Positions 9,721 to 20,647 are shown, numbered from the stretch's first letter. The stretch is DNA of 34,081 bases from Circinella minor (GCA_016758965.1 JAEPRB010000341.1:1-34081); one strand, 5' to 3'. Program-made: numbers and translations. Notes: a model not told the origin generated them from the sequence alone.

Positions 9721-9871
9721 TCTTACTATATTTTTAAAAAAATCAGTATTTAATAATAAATCTAAAAATATACCACAATTTGAAAATGTGGTATTTTTGT
9801 GATTTATATTAGAGAATATTCATAAGATTGGGTTGATTTTAATAATCACAGGATTATCAAAATAACCCTAA
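9721..9871. repeat. Right terminal inverted repeat of the outer element (distal part)
   Basis: Reverse complement of 1-152. The remaining inner 18 bp of this arm are displaced to 6814-6831 by the 2.9-kb PIF/Harbinger insertion. Just outside the tip, 9877-9900 forms a small hairpin with an 8-bp stem (CAACAGAT / ATCTGTTG), which is not part of the repeat. Confidence 0.88.
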
Positions 9872-9929
9872 ATTATCAACAGATACAATAAAATCTGTTG
9901 GTTTTATTTTATTTGGAGTATTATAGATT

Positions 9930-11801
9930 AGTTCTCAAGGATGAATACAATTTGAAGTGGTAGTCAAAAAATATTAAAGAAAGCAAGAAAGAAAGGATGG
10001 AGAGAAAGATGTAGAAAATAAAGAAGAAAGCTATCGAATTTGCATTGCTTATTGTTGTAAACTTGAATCCAAAAGTCCTAAACCACCTATAGATTTGGGA
10101 AGTGTGAGTATATCATATTTAACAGGGGGGAAACATTCTATGTATAAGGAATTTAGTAACTAAGCTATAAATACGTTGATGAAAATGTTTGGGGTCTGGA
10201 GTAACTCGTAAGACATGCCAGATTTTCGACATAATCAAAGTATTGATAACAGTAGCGCGACCTTGAATAGATAAACCACGTTGAATATGTATATCACATG
10301 CAGTCTGAAGTTTAACTAGTAGGCCATCCAAAAAGGCGTTTAATTGAGGATTGGTAGAAGCCAGAGGGTATCTAAGATATCGTATGGCAGAGAGAGAATG
10401 GTAATCATGCCAAGCTGTAATTCCAGCTGATTGGAGCAGCGCTTGCCATTCAGGTTGGCTTACACCTGATAGAGATATAGCTTCGGTCTTGTGATAATTT
10501 ACCATGGCATTAGACGTTTGGCTATAGAGAGATAGGAATTCTTGTAACCAGTTGAAATCATTTAGATGAGTAAGAAAAAACAATGCATCATTAGCATAAG
10601 CTAAAGCTTTGATAGGCCTGGGAGCGATGGTAGGAAAAGAGCCAAGAGAAGGAGATATAGAAAAGCCATGGAATTGAGAATCATTTAGAATGGTTCGTAG
10701 TAAGGGATCAAATGCCAGGTTAAATAAAACTGGGGAGATTGGATATCCTTAACGTAAGCCACGACCTTGTTGAACTGGAGTACTAAGAAAAACATTGACT
10801 ATAACAGAAATAGAAGTACTAAAAAACAAATTACACAGTGAGAGAACAAGTGAAGTTGGTATACCAACGTGCAGAAGAACAAGGCATAGGTAAGTAGGAT
10901 GTACCAAGTCGTACGCTTTTTGTTGATCAATAATCAAACCGACTCCTAGCAAACGATGATGGCGGGCATAGTCCATAATGAGTTGAGCAGTTAAGCCATT
11001 ATTGCCAATAAATTTTCCAGGTAAGAACCCGGTTTGAATGGGAGAAATAACAGGTTGAACAGCGGGAATTAAACAGGACTAACAAGTCTTGTAAAAATCT
11101 TTGCATCAGTATTTATTAAAGAGATTGGCCGCCAGTTGAAGAGCAAAGAAAAGTCCCCTTTTTTTGGTAGTAGGCAAAGACGAGTTTCAGACCATGAAGT
11201 TGGAAAAACACCAGCATGAAATGCCTCATTATATACGTTGACAGCCAAACTTGCAATCAAAGGATGATTGAATAATAAATAGAGAATAGAATAGGGAAGA
11301 CCATCACTGCCAGGACTACTATTTTGTGGAGCTCGTTTTGCACTATTGGTGATTTGATCTAAAGTAAAGGAAGATAGAAGTAAAGTTTGTGTAGCAGGTG
11401 ACAAAAGATTAGAAGGTACACTAGTTAATAATTGGTCTATAGCTTGAAGGTCAATAGGCTCAGCAGTATACAGAAATTGATAGTATTGTTGAGCAGCTTC
11501 GGTCATAGAAGAAGCTGTGGTGCAGAGTGTGTTATTGATAGGGTAGCGTAGGTGAGTGATGGTTCATTTGGCTTGTCTAACGTCAATAGAACGTTTGATA
11601 TAACCTGCTGATTTTTTACTATGTTCTCACTACCATAAGCCAGCATGAAGAGCATTAATATGTGTAAAATCAGATTAGACTGAAGCAATTTCTGCTTCTA
11701 GAGAAATTAAATAAGAATCATGTTGTATGTCAATATGATTGTTGAAAGATAAATATTGACGGCGTTCTTTTTGTAGTGATTGAAGGTGAAGTTGATTATG
11801 C
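9930..11801 (-). pseudogene. Truncated, dead LINE ORF2 fragment (reverse transcriptase)
   Basis: This is a degenerate relative of the LINE at the right end of the window, aligning with 29548-31405 there. Recognisable blocks are MTEAAQQYYQFLYT, SSPGSDGLPYSIL, FPTSWSETRLCLLPKKGD, NWRPISLINTDAK, GLIIDQQKAYD, FNLAFDPLL and NYHKTEAISLSG. The catalytic motif YVDD has become YAND (about 10585-10596), removing a metal-binding Asp, and RQGDP reads R-stop-GYP at 10749-10751. Frameshifts lie near 10590, 11060 and 11505. Both ends are truncated: the endonuclease is missing at the 5' side (beyond 11801) and the C-terminal domain at the 3' side. The right tip of the outer MITE lies 59 bp away at 9871, so the MITE may have inserted into this LINE copy, but the junction is not resolved. 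Confidence 0.85.
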
Positions 11802-12234
11802 GTGTTATATCAATCAAATATAATAAAATAAAGAGACGTTAAGAAGTCAACGAGACCCAAAAGAACAATAATTGAACTGAAGTTTATTAAAATAAAATAT
11901 TATCTCTATTTATATGAATCTTATTATCGGTGGGATATATATTGATATGTGTATATAGCTATATGTAAGATTTAAATTTGTCATGGCCATGTGAATTATA
12001 AATATAAGATTAATGATATTAAGATTAGACTTTGAGCGGTTGATGATATGATATATCTACGCAGCAGTTATCTGTTATCATTATAGAAGACGGACTTCTG
12101 TGTTCTTACAAATTATAGTCCAAATAGAGAAGTACACGAAATGTCAGCAAAGCATAATTAAAAATACGCTGTACTTTAATAATTAAAATGACAAATAATT
12201 ATCTTTATGAATAATATGTGTTGGATACAACAAT
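11802..12234. other. Non-coding AT-rich spacer between the LINE fragment and the second PIF element
   Basis: No ORF, repeat or RNA gene is recognised. Its last three bases, AAT, match the three bases after the right end of the next element. By position it could be what remains of the 5' half of the hAT element found beyond 22929, but I could not find hAT motifs in it. Confidence 0.5.
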
Positions 12235-12320
12235 AGGGTGTCTCAAACATCCAAATTTTTGCAAATATTGAAAATCAGCAGTTTTTCAATATTTGTAAGG
12301 AGCGATTTTGATTGGTCGGT

Positions 12321-12382
12321 GTACGAATATTCGTACTTTTCAAAAATCGGCGTAAAAAGGATGAATTTTACGAATATTCGTA
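12321..12382. promoter_or_regulatory. Paired ACGAATATTCGT palindromes near the left end of the PIF element
   Basis: Two perfect palindromes share the core ACGAATATTCGT: a 16-mer at 12321-12336 and a 14-mer at 12369-12382, with centres 47 bp apart. They lie about 90-150 bp inside the left TIR and 175 bp before the Myb-like start codon. In PIF elements the Myb-like protein binds subterminal motifs, so these are candidate binding sites or promoter elements (inference). A perfect second copy was not found near the right end. Confidence 0.4.
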
Positions 12383-12556
12383 TAAAAAAAATTTCTATAT
12401 ATGAGAGCTTATTATTATGATGCATCTATGTTTAGAAGTGTATTGTTATTGATCTATAGAAATATATGCACACATATATAAGGAAATAAAAAATAAAACA
12501 TGATATTATCGTCCCTTATTACAATATACACTTTTCACTACCTTTTTTTTTATATA

Positions 12557-13555
12557 ATGTCTTCTAACAGCAAACAAACAACAAAAAGCAGCAACAAACA
12601 AAACTATTTTCAATGGAAAAAAGAGCATATTTTGTCCTTGATTGAGGCGCTTGGTAAATCCGTGGGTAATAAAGGTCTCAACTATTATGGCAAGTACCAA
12701 GGTGGTTCCAAGACAACTACACCAAAAAAAATAACGGCTAAAGAAATAGCTAAAGAATTAGGAAAACTAAATCATGATTCATTTTCCATAACTGATCAAC
12801 AAGTCCAGTCCAAAATAAAGGGATTAAACGAGGGCTACAATAAGGCTCATGATTACCTTCGGTCTACAGGTGAAGGAATTGATGATGATGATGAAAAGCT
12901 CAAAATTGAAACAATAAGAGGTTAGAATTATAACTTAGTTTTCTTTTATGTGGTGTATATATTCGTGTCAAATAAATATGTGTAGCTAATTAACTCTTCT
13001 TATATAGCCAAGGTCTTGAATATTGAACCATTTTTTGATGAGTTAGACCCACTCATTCGTGATAGGCCCAAGTCAACACCACATTTCAATGCTGATTCAG
13101 AATTAACTGATCTCTCTCAACAAGCAGATACGTTTCTTCTGCACAGTAGTGGAGTAGATGAAATAGACGATGAAGAAGAATCTAGCAATCAAGAAGAAAC
13201 AAGAGGTGACCATGACAAAGTAGAAGTAGTAGAAGAACCTATTATTAGTACTAGCCAAAAAAGACCTAGTGAGGATGAATCAAGCAAAAAAGCATCCAAA
13301 AAACCAAGAAAAGGTGCTGCAAATATTGCAGCTTCTTTGCTGCATATGGTTGAAGCAAAGGCTGAAATAGAAAAGGAGAAGATCAAGCATTGCACAGAGA
13401 TAGATGATAAGCGCTTTGAGTTAGAAAAAGAAAAAATGGAAATTATGCGACAACAAGTTGCAATAAGACTTCAGGAATCCAAAGAACGATCTTTACAATT
13501 AGAACTCGAACTTGAAAAATTGAAAGAGAAGAATAGAAGAGAAAACCAAGAGTAA
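12557..13555 (+). CDS. PIF/Harbinger ORF1, Myb/SANT-like DNA-binding protein (intact, two exons)
   Basis: Exon 1 (12557-12920) and exon 2 (13008-13555) join over an 87-bp intron (GTTAGA...TATATAG) with the frame kept, giving 303 residues without stops. I chose the ATG at 12557 (MSSNSKQTT) because upstream codons are AT-rich and hydrophobic. Residues about 15-100 form a Myb/SANT-like unit: QWKKEHILSLIEALGK, YYGKYQGG, ITAKEIAKELGKLN and QVQSKIKGLNEGYNKAHDYL. An acidic middle is followed by a basic patch (KKASKKPRKG, possible nuclear localisation signal) and a long charged coiled coil to the end. It would bind transposon subterminal DNA and partner the transposase. This gene is undamaged although its transposase partner is destroyed. 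It converges on that transposase gene with 65 bp between the stops. Confidence 0.85.
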
Positions 13556-13620
13556 AGAATTATTATTAAAATAATAATAAGCATTTTATATATTATTTAT
13601 GTATTTAAAATAAACTTTTA

Positions 13621-13800
13621 TTATTCTTCCTGATCAGAATTAAAATTGAGTACTAAACGTTTAATATATTCCCGTTTAATATCTGCATCTGCGAAGTTTC
13701 CATTGAAACCTCGTGTTTCACTGTTACTATCTTCTATTTCATCCTCTTCTTCTATAGTTGGATCAAACCATTCATCAGTATCTTAGTATTTTAATAATAT
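13621..13800 (-). pseudogene. C-terminal piece of the second PIF transposase, severed by Helitron insertion
   Basis: On the minus strand, directly after the Helitron 3' end, the frame reads ILLKY, a TAA (13783-13785), then DTDEWFDPTIEEEDEIED and finishes LVLNFNSDQEE at a TAA at 13621. It has no start of its own. It is the missing tail of the transposase whose body is at 21517-22718. Removing the intervening DNA makes LHN-ILLKY continuous in frame, matching the usual VLHN-hydrophobic pattern of PIF transposases. The acidic WFDPTIEEED tail is also usual for the family. The TAA may be a later point mutation. Confidence 0.8.
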
Positions 13801-13801
13801 A

Positions 13802-13940
13802 CTAGCGGTCCCTGTCTCGCTTCGCTTGACTGAATGAGCCACTTCGCTTCGCTTCATGTCATTCAACAGGTCCACGTCGCAAGGGGGGTAAACCCCCCCT
13901 TGACCCCCCACATTGGGGGCAAGCCCCCAAACCCCCGCTC
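13802..13940 (-). repeat. Helitron 3' terminal block with GC-rich hairpins
   Basis: It is much richer in GC than its surroundings. It contains a perfect hairpin CAAGGGGGG-TAAA-CCCCCCTTG (about 13879-13900) followed by further G5/C5 runs, a TGAATGA...TCATTCA stem (about 13831-13865) around CTTCGCTTCGCTTC, and the terminal CTAG at 13802-13805. The same block, about 135 bp and clearly homologous, ends the neighbouring Helitron at 19244. By analogy with other Helitrons, hairpins next to CTRR act as the replication stop signal. Confidence 0.8.
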
Positions 13941-14142
13941 TGGTACACGCTCAAAGCTTCATTTGAGGATATGAGACAAAGATATATTTCTTCTTTTTAC
14001 CTATCCAGTTAAAAATATTTCTGTTTTGCTATACAAAAATATAATTTTATAAAGACTTACCTTATGCAACATATTAAGAATAAGATTTATTTGAGGGAAT
14101 GATGTTTATGGTTAAGAAAATATATAAAGAGTAATTATAGAG

Positions 14143-17100
14143 TTAAAGTACTTCAGTGTATACAACATTTCTTGTGTATATACCTTCCTGACCATTAATA
14201 GTTGACTCATCACGGTCTAATGTAATAAATATAGAATTTGGTGTTCTTACTTGTGAAAAAGCGACATATAATAAACCGTGAGTGAAGACAGGGTTTGGCA
14301 AATAAAGACCAATGGTGTCAAAAGTTTGCCCTTGAGCTTTGTTGATTGTCATTGAAAATGCAAGACGTATTGGGAATTGTGTGCGTTGGAATTCAATAGG
14401 ACACTCACTTTTTTTTGATGTAATGGTAATGCGAGGCAATAAAACTATTTCACCAATATGTGTACCAGTGGTAATTTGAGCTTCAATAACATTTCGACAA
14501 AAAGATATACAAATTAGACGTGTTCCATTACAGAGTCCTTGTGAAGTATTAAGATTACGTAAGAGCATGACAGGACATCCTGGTTTGAGTTTTAATGTAT
14601 GTGGAGGAAGACCAGATGGAGAAAGGGAATTTAAAATTTCGGTTGGATATGACAAAGATTCTTCTGGATCAACCATGCTATCAGCACTTAAATATTCCTC
14701 AGTTGTTCCAGGAAATTTCGATTCTAAAATGGCTTCGTTAATTGTTGCTACGTCAACATTTTTTGGTGTGAGAATAGCTCGTGACATTAGAAATTCGCGA
14801 GAAGGAGTAGTAGATATCATATCACCATATAATGTGTCAATCAGAGTTAAAAGGTTATATCCAGGCATTAACATTGAATTACGAAGCTTAATACGATCCT
14901 CAGTTCCTGGAGCAATTTGCTCTCTGTTTTCACCTATTCGTAATAAATACTCAGCAAATTCTCGCAGCTGTGCGGAATTGCGAGTGTTGCTTGCTTGCTG
15001 AACACGCATATTAGTTTGAAGACGGAATATCTGTGTATGACGCCATATACTTGATCTTTTCAAACTTTGAGCCACAATTTGTGCGCGTGATGCATTGGGA
15101 ATAACAGGTAGAACCTAAGAGCAATATTGAAAATAAAATTAGGTATAACAATATAATACGTAATTATCAACCTAAATCTAAATGCTAATTAACTTATACC
15201 TGGCGAAAATCACCACCGAAAACAATTAGTTTTCCACCAAAAGGTACATGTTCTAATTCAGGGTCTACAGATTTCATCAAGTCCTACATACTGCAATTAA
15301 CACATTCGATAAGATCTTTACTGATCATTGAAGCTTCGTCCCATATAATTAAAGTCGTTAATTTTAAAAGCTGTGCTGTGGCAGATCGTGGAGTAAATGA
15401 ACAAAATGATGTGTGATCAAGGTCAAGAGGAATTTTAAATAAAGAGTGAGCAGTTCTACCACCTTCCATTAATAGTGCAGCAGTACCACTGGTTGCGATA
15501 GCAAGAGCAATGTTACCTTGACGTCTGACACGATCAAGAAGAGCATTAAATATGTATGTTTTCCCTGTACCACCAGGGCCATCAACAAAGTAAACTTTAG
15601 GCTCAGTATTTGGACGTTCCAAAGCATTACATACAGTGTCGAATACATTCTGCTGATCATTGTTGAAATTGAGCACTGGTGCAGGGTGGCGATTTAATCT
15701 TTCAGCAATGTCGCGTTGTTGGCGAATAAGAAAAGGTTCGGGAGGTTGTTGGTCGTTATTATTTTGTTGAGACCTATCAGGAAGAGTAAAACCATCGAAT
15801 TCTGTGAGTGATCGTGATGTAGTTGCCATGATAGATTCAATTGCAAGTAGTGCTTGGCCATATATATGATTGGATTCTGGTAGAGATTGATCATTTGCTT
15901 CATTTTTCGCAGCATGTAAAAAGTCTTCAGAAAGATTTGATCGATATGCCATCCATAAAGCATGTGGATCTTCTGGGCTACAATAAGTTAAGATCACAGA
16001 GAAGAGCTGTCTTAAAGCAGCAGGAAGCTGGTATGATGATGCTTGTTCCAAGCAATCTTCCCATTCTTGCTGTCCAGTAAGTAGCCCACGCCTTCTTGCA
16101 GCAGCTTGAAATGATGGCATAAGCTCATTTTCAACGGTTTTGAGTTCATTAAAAGAAGTTGCTCCAGGAACATGATACAATAGTAGTCTGAGATGATATT
16201 TTTCTACTTGACTTGGAGAAACAGCATACATGCGTCCAATAGTAGCACCATGTCCTCGTTCACGAATTTTCCAACGACGATCAGATTTTACAAAAACATA
16301 GTTCTCAGGAAAGTCAGGATACAATACCTGGCGGGCATCCTCATTTTCAATATTGTAATTGAACCAAGCTGTTAAAGTCGTTTCATGTGCACGATCAGCA
16401 ATAGCCATCGGATCATCATCTTCATTAAAATATGCCAGTTGTTCATCTTCAAGGTGTATAGCTAAACGTTGGTGGTTTGGAAATTCCTTATGTAAAGAGA
16501 ATGAGAAGAGACGCCAGCATCCTTCACATGCAGAAACATATCTTGCATCGAGATATGTTTTAATTTCATTCATAGATGGATCAGCTTGTTCGTTTGTTGT
16601 ACTTTGAGCATTTGATTGTCGCTGATTTTGAGATACCACCACTGCTGCACGATCATGACCCTTATACACATATTTATAAACATACTTGATAGAAGCAATC
16701 GAAGTACATATCTCTACATTGATATGAGCATCATATTTGGTACACAAAAATATATTGTGAGGCACCACCCATCGATTATCCATCCGAACACCATTTTTAT
16801 GAACATGATCGTTGTTGTTTCTACGTCGCCTATAAACGGGATACCCATTTTCACTCATATTTGTTTCATCTGAAAACTGCTTTGGAAAACGTTTTGAACA
16901 CGCACCACCTTGCATACATGGTGATCGAGAATTAAGGTCTCCACAGGGTCCATGCATCATTAACCTTTCCACTGTTGCACGTGCAGCTGGATATTGATCT
17001 GCATTAGGCAGTTCGGCTGATACAATATCATTGACATCTTCAGGTGTTCTTGGTTTATCAGTTTGTGCAAGGATGAGTAAAATATGAGCATGTGGAAGAC

Positions 17101-19075
17101 CACGCTTCTGAAATTCCACAGTATGTACATGTCCAATCACTTTACCAAGAACCATGTTCTTTGTAAGATCATGCATTAATTCTTTTAGTTTCATTTTAAA
17201 CACACGAACACATATATCAGGCCGCTCTGCTGCTGTCTGTCCTGGAAGAAGGGAGTCTTGGATCTCATGCCATCTGGGATTTGTGGTCATAGTAACAAAT
17301 ATATCCGGTTTTCCAAAGCGTCGTACAATACTCATAGCGTCCTGATAAAGTTGTTGCATATGACGTGGACCTCCAATAAAAGATGATGGCAGTATAACTC
17401 GCTTACCAACATTAGCCATATCATTATCACCAAGATTGACAGCATCTGCAACACTTTTATACAAATCTGAACGTAGTTTGTCCTGATTGCTCCTGATATA
17501 GTTAAGACGCTCAGACTCTACCTTGGCGTACATGTCTGTAATATACTGTTGAAACAGCTTACCAAAGCGATGCAAATCATTTTGTTGTTCATTATTATCA
17601 TTATTACTACGTATCATCAGCCGATATTTATACCAACCCATGCTTGTTACACGACTGCCATCAATACACTGTGCTCCAATGTTCCAACCCTCGTCACCTA
17701 AATATTGTATTTGTTAATAAGCAGATATCAAAAACTTTATATTAAGCACTTAATACAGTAAATGATCATTTAAGCTACCTTGTGGAAACATCAACACATA
17801 GTGCATGGCATCATAGAAGCGATGGTTAACTGATATCCGTTGCATTTGATTTGATCGCGTTTGCACTACAATATCACGATCTCCACTCTGGCCTTCCTGA
17901 CCACAATCCACAATTAATAGCCCAACCTCTTCTCCTGTTGGTCTATTATAGCGTCGTTGATCCGGTGTACCTTCTGCACGAATTACCAGTGTAACATCAC
18001 TTACATCTTCATCTCTCAACCGAGTAGCCATATTATTAAAAGCTTGGGCAAATGGGCAGATCCGATGCATTAATGTTTGTAACGTGTTTAAGACCTCCAT
18101 GTCTATTGAGGCGTTGGTATGATTGCGACGTATTTCCAATTGTCTCTCCATGGATGGGTCATGAACATAAATTTGTGCAAAAGATGGTGTATCTTGATCG
18201 GTGTTTGGGAGCAAAGAACCAATCAGATGATATACCTCACCATGGATACGGAAATTATAAGCACCACCACGCGAATTTGCAACAGTATGATCGATACTGG
18301 CACCAAGTGATGCAAAGCTCAATGAATTGTTATAAGCGCGAATATTAGAACGGAAATTTCTCGATGCAGTATCATTGCCACGTAGTAGCTGACCTATTTC
18401 TGCTGGAGTAGGACTTAATGGTGAAAGACTGATAGAGCCTTTGTTACAGTATAGGTGGAACTCAGGTGTCCTATTAGATGAACTTCCCACACGTTCCAGA
18501 ATCCACATATGTGCCTGGCAATGGCTGCACTGACGATCCATTAATCCAAGTGAATGACGTTCAGGGATATGATTCGAGGAAATACGTCCAAGAACGACGG
18601 GAGCCTATAAAAATAAAGAATTTTTAAGTAAAAAAAAAACGAAAACATAATATATAATGAAAAGGTTTTTTTTTTAAAAAAAAAGTTTGTTATTACTACT
18701 TGAGGTTCCGTTACAACGGTAGCTTCCAAATTTGCAGGGTTATTTGCAGGGTTAGCTGCACATTGACGCGAAGTTCTTCGAGAATGGCCAAATTGGCCAC
18801 AACTTGGGCATTGAGGTTCTGACTATAACCATTGTGAATCAAAAATTTATAAATACAATCTTTCTTCTCTCTCTATCCCAACTAGTAATACTTACGGATT
18901 GCTGTTGCAAAGAGCCACTGTCATTACTTGAATGGTTTCTTTGTTCCTGATTATTCACAAAAATAATCTCATTCTCAGTACGGATGCTTAATCGAGCTGC
19001 ATTCATTAAACAATCTCGGTGAGTTCTACGGGAATGTCCAGGCTGATGGCATGAAGGACAAATTGGAATGCTCAT
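14143..19075 (-). pseudogene. Helitron RepHel protein, five exons, one nonsense codon
   Basis: Exons 19075-18896, 18822-18700, 18604-17779, 17697-15200 and 15114-14143 join in frame over four GT-AG introns, giving about 1532 codons. Exons 1 and 2 each encode one zinc knuckle (CPSCHQPGHSRRTHRDC; CPSCGQFGHSRRTSRQC). Exon 3 starts the conserved N-terminal domain (HSLGLMDRQCSHCQA ... VLMFPQGDEGW). Exon 4 has the Rep nuclease: IFVTMTTNPRW, the HUH motif RGLPHAHILLIL, and paired tyrosines in YVYKYVYKGHD. The Pif1-like helicase follows: Walker A GPGGTGKT, Walker B LIIWDEAS, GGDFRQ, then exon 5 with LQTNMRV, GLCNGTRL and INKAQGQTFD. A TAG at 15284-15286, probably from CAG, interrupts the helicase between Walker B and GGDFRQ. 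Motif VI reads LYVAFSQVRT, with Gln where the arginine finger is expected. The protein nicks, unwinds and joins Helitron ends during rolling-circle transposition. Confidence 0.9.
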
Positions 19076-19243
19076 TTTATAAATATGTTGCAGGTTGTAA
19101 AATAAAATTATAAAAAATGAGAAGAACTTTATTATTTGTTTGGAACACTATAATATTAATTATACAGGTCGGTGTTGTTAAGCTGACTCTAAGTATTTCC
19201 TTATTTAGGTTTTATAAAAATCTAAACTTTTTAGTAGTATAGA

Positions 19244-19390
19244 CTAGCGTTTGCCTGCCTCGCTTCGCTTCGGCTGAATGAGCCCCTACGCTTCGCTTCG
19301 GGTCATTCAACGGAAAACACGTCGCAAGGGGGGTAAAACCCCCCTTGACCCCCCAAAAAGGCGCTTCGCGCCTAGTGGCGACGATGCCCA
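19244..19390 (-). repeat. Helitron 3' terminal block of the older copy
   Basis: Homologous over about 135 bp to 13802-13940: CTAG, CGCTTCGCTTC, the TGAATGA/TCATTCA stem, and a CAAGGGGGG/CCCCCCTTG hairpin. It adds a further hairpin AGGCGC-TTC-GCGCCT near 19359-19373. The shared 3' end shows that both elements are the same Helitron family. Confidence 0.8.
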
Positions 19391-19794
19391 AGGCTGTATA
19401 ATTGTTTTGTGGATTCAATCAAATAAAAAATAAAAAACAAAAAAATTAAATAATATTAACTCTGCAACTCATAATTTACTACTGTATTAATAATGGTGAC
19501 AATTACGTATTTTTAATTTTATAATAATCACTGTCATCTTCGATAGATAAAAAAAAATCAAAAGGTAGTGGGTTATTATTCATCGATCAGAGAGTATAAT
19601 ATTATTTACTGACACATTAACAGGTTGTTCAAGAAATTTCTGGAATTTAGTAAAGCAGGAACATAATATATAAAAGTTGATAAAAAGTGGGTTGGCCTTA
19701 TCGAATTTTTATAGAAATACGTAAGGGTTATTGTTGAAAGAAACATTAATAGAAGTTTAAGATAAATGGATTCAATGTGTAAGAAGTTATTATG

Positions 19795-20290
19795 AAAATG
19801 AAGGAGAAGGTGGAAGAGAAGAGGGAGAGAATATTTCATGATAGGCGGCATTTTTTGTAATAAGGCGATGAGCTTGTTTATCCTAATCAGCCATTATAAA
19901 CAAATTTCTGTGATCTGTAACGCGTGAAAATGCAACTTATAACTGATCACGCAAAAACATTTGATCAGGAACATAAACACCGACATGTGTTAATGGTTGA
20001 CCTTGCGATTGATTTATACTGAGACAGAAAGCAAGTTTATAAAGTGGAAATTATTTTCGAGATACTTCACATAGTAACCCAGGAGATTGTGAAGAGCTGA
20101 TAAGTTTAATATACGTTGTAGATGGACACGATTGTCAGCATAAATTCCACTTGTAATACTGGCCCATATGAAGTGTGAATGCAGGTTTCCAGAAATTAAT
20201 TTTGTTTCGTTACAAAGACCTTCTGCTGGATTCAAGAATAACAGGCTGGTTAAATTTTGGATGGAGCCAATGGAGTGAAAATCCGATTAA
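19795..20290 (-). pseudogene. Helitron helicase C-terminal relic
   Basis: The minus strand reads PAEGLCNETKLISGNLHSHF and ITSGIYADNRVHLQRI. After a frame slip it reads KLAFCLSINQSQGQPLTHVG, VYVPDQMFLRDQL, a stop, VAFSRVTDHRNLFIMAD, a stop, then DKQAHRLITKNAAYHEIF. These correspond to the last helicase motifs of RepHel (GLCNGTRL, INKAQGQT, YVAFSRV) in order. Unlike the younger copy, the Arg of motif VI is kept here. All of Rep and the front of the helicase are gone. It differs clearly in sequence from the 14143-19075 gene, so it comes from an older or different lineage within the family. Confidence 0.85.
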
Positions 20291-20647
20291 ATTTAAGCAA
20301 AATATAAAAAAAAGTAGCTATACTGAATAGATAACATATAATATAATGGAAACGTAGAAAATTAACTTGCAAATGTTCGCATGAATTACGAAAGCTACTC
20401 TTTTCAACAGATGTGTATTAACTACATAGAATAGACAATGTGTTATTTTAAAAAGTCGGCAGAAATTTGTTTGGTATATTCTTCATTACGTAGGATTTGT
20501 ATCTGGACTCATAGAATTCGCGACATTTAACCTGAAAATCAGTCATTGGCGACACTATTAATATAATCGACCATAGCAGTTCTTGCTGAAAATATTGTCC
20601 TTCGGCCAAAATATTGTAGGTTAACTATTATGTTGCTATTCCTTATA

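Larger units (their letters stand above)
1..9871. mobile_element. Outer inverted-repeat (MITE-like) element carrying three nested transposons
   Basis: The first 170 bases are an inverted copy of 9721-9871 plus 6814-6831. Both ends read TTAGGGTTATTTTGATAATC inward. The arms differ by about three transitions and one indel in a T run, so the element is fairly young. Removing the three nested insertions and one copy of each target duplication leaves 1-426, 1437-1447, 6791-6831 and 9721-9871, about 629 bp of AT-rich sequence with no credible ORF, so it is a non-autonomous element. Each arm holds an internal hairpin (8-bp stem at 78-85/95-102 in the left arm). If the tips begin at GGG, the flanking dinucleotide is TA on both sides, which would suit Tc1/mariner. 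The window starts exactly at the tip, so the left target duplication cannot be seen. Superfamily is not assigned. Confidence 0.85.
13802..19243 (-). mobile_element. Autonomous-type Helitron (5.4 kb), younger copy
   Basis: Read on the minus strand, it starts at 19243 with TCTATACTACTAAAAAG, a canonical Helitron 5' end. It stops at 13802 with GGACCGCTAG followed by T, the canonical CTRR end in front of a T. A GC-rich, hairpin-forming block of about 135 bp precedes the 3' end. It encodes a five-exon RepHel gene (19075-14143). There is no target duplication, as expected for rolling-circle elements. Its 5' end directly touches the 3' CTAG of the older Helitron (19244-21516), making a head-to-tail tandem. 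One nonsense codon and a changed motif VI suggest that this copy is recently inactivated. Confidence 0.88.

Noticed and set aside
12238..12425. ORFs on both strands near the PIF left end
   Set aside because: They run through the TIR and the palindromes, so both strands are open by symmetry.
14567..15001. 144-residue plus-strand ORF opposite the RepHel gene
   Set aside because: Shadow frame of exon 5 of the helicase; no domain.
19212..19418. 68-residue minus-strand ORF over the Helitron 3' block
   Set aside because: It covers structured terminal DNA (G/C hairpins); no coding features.
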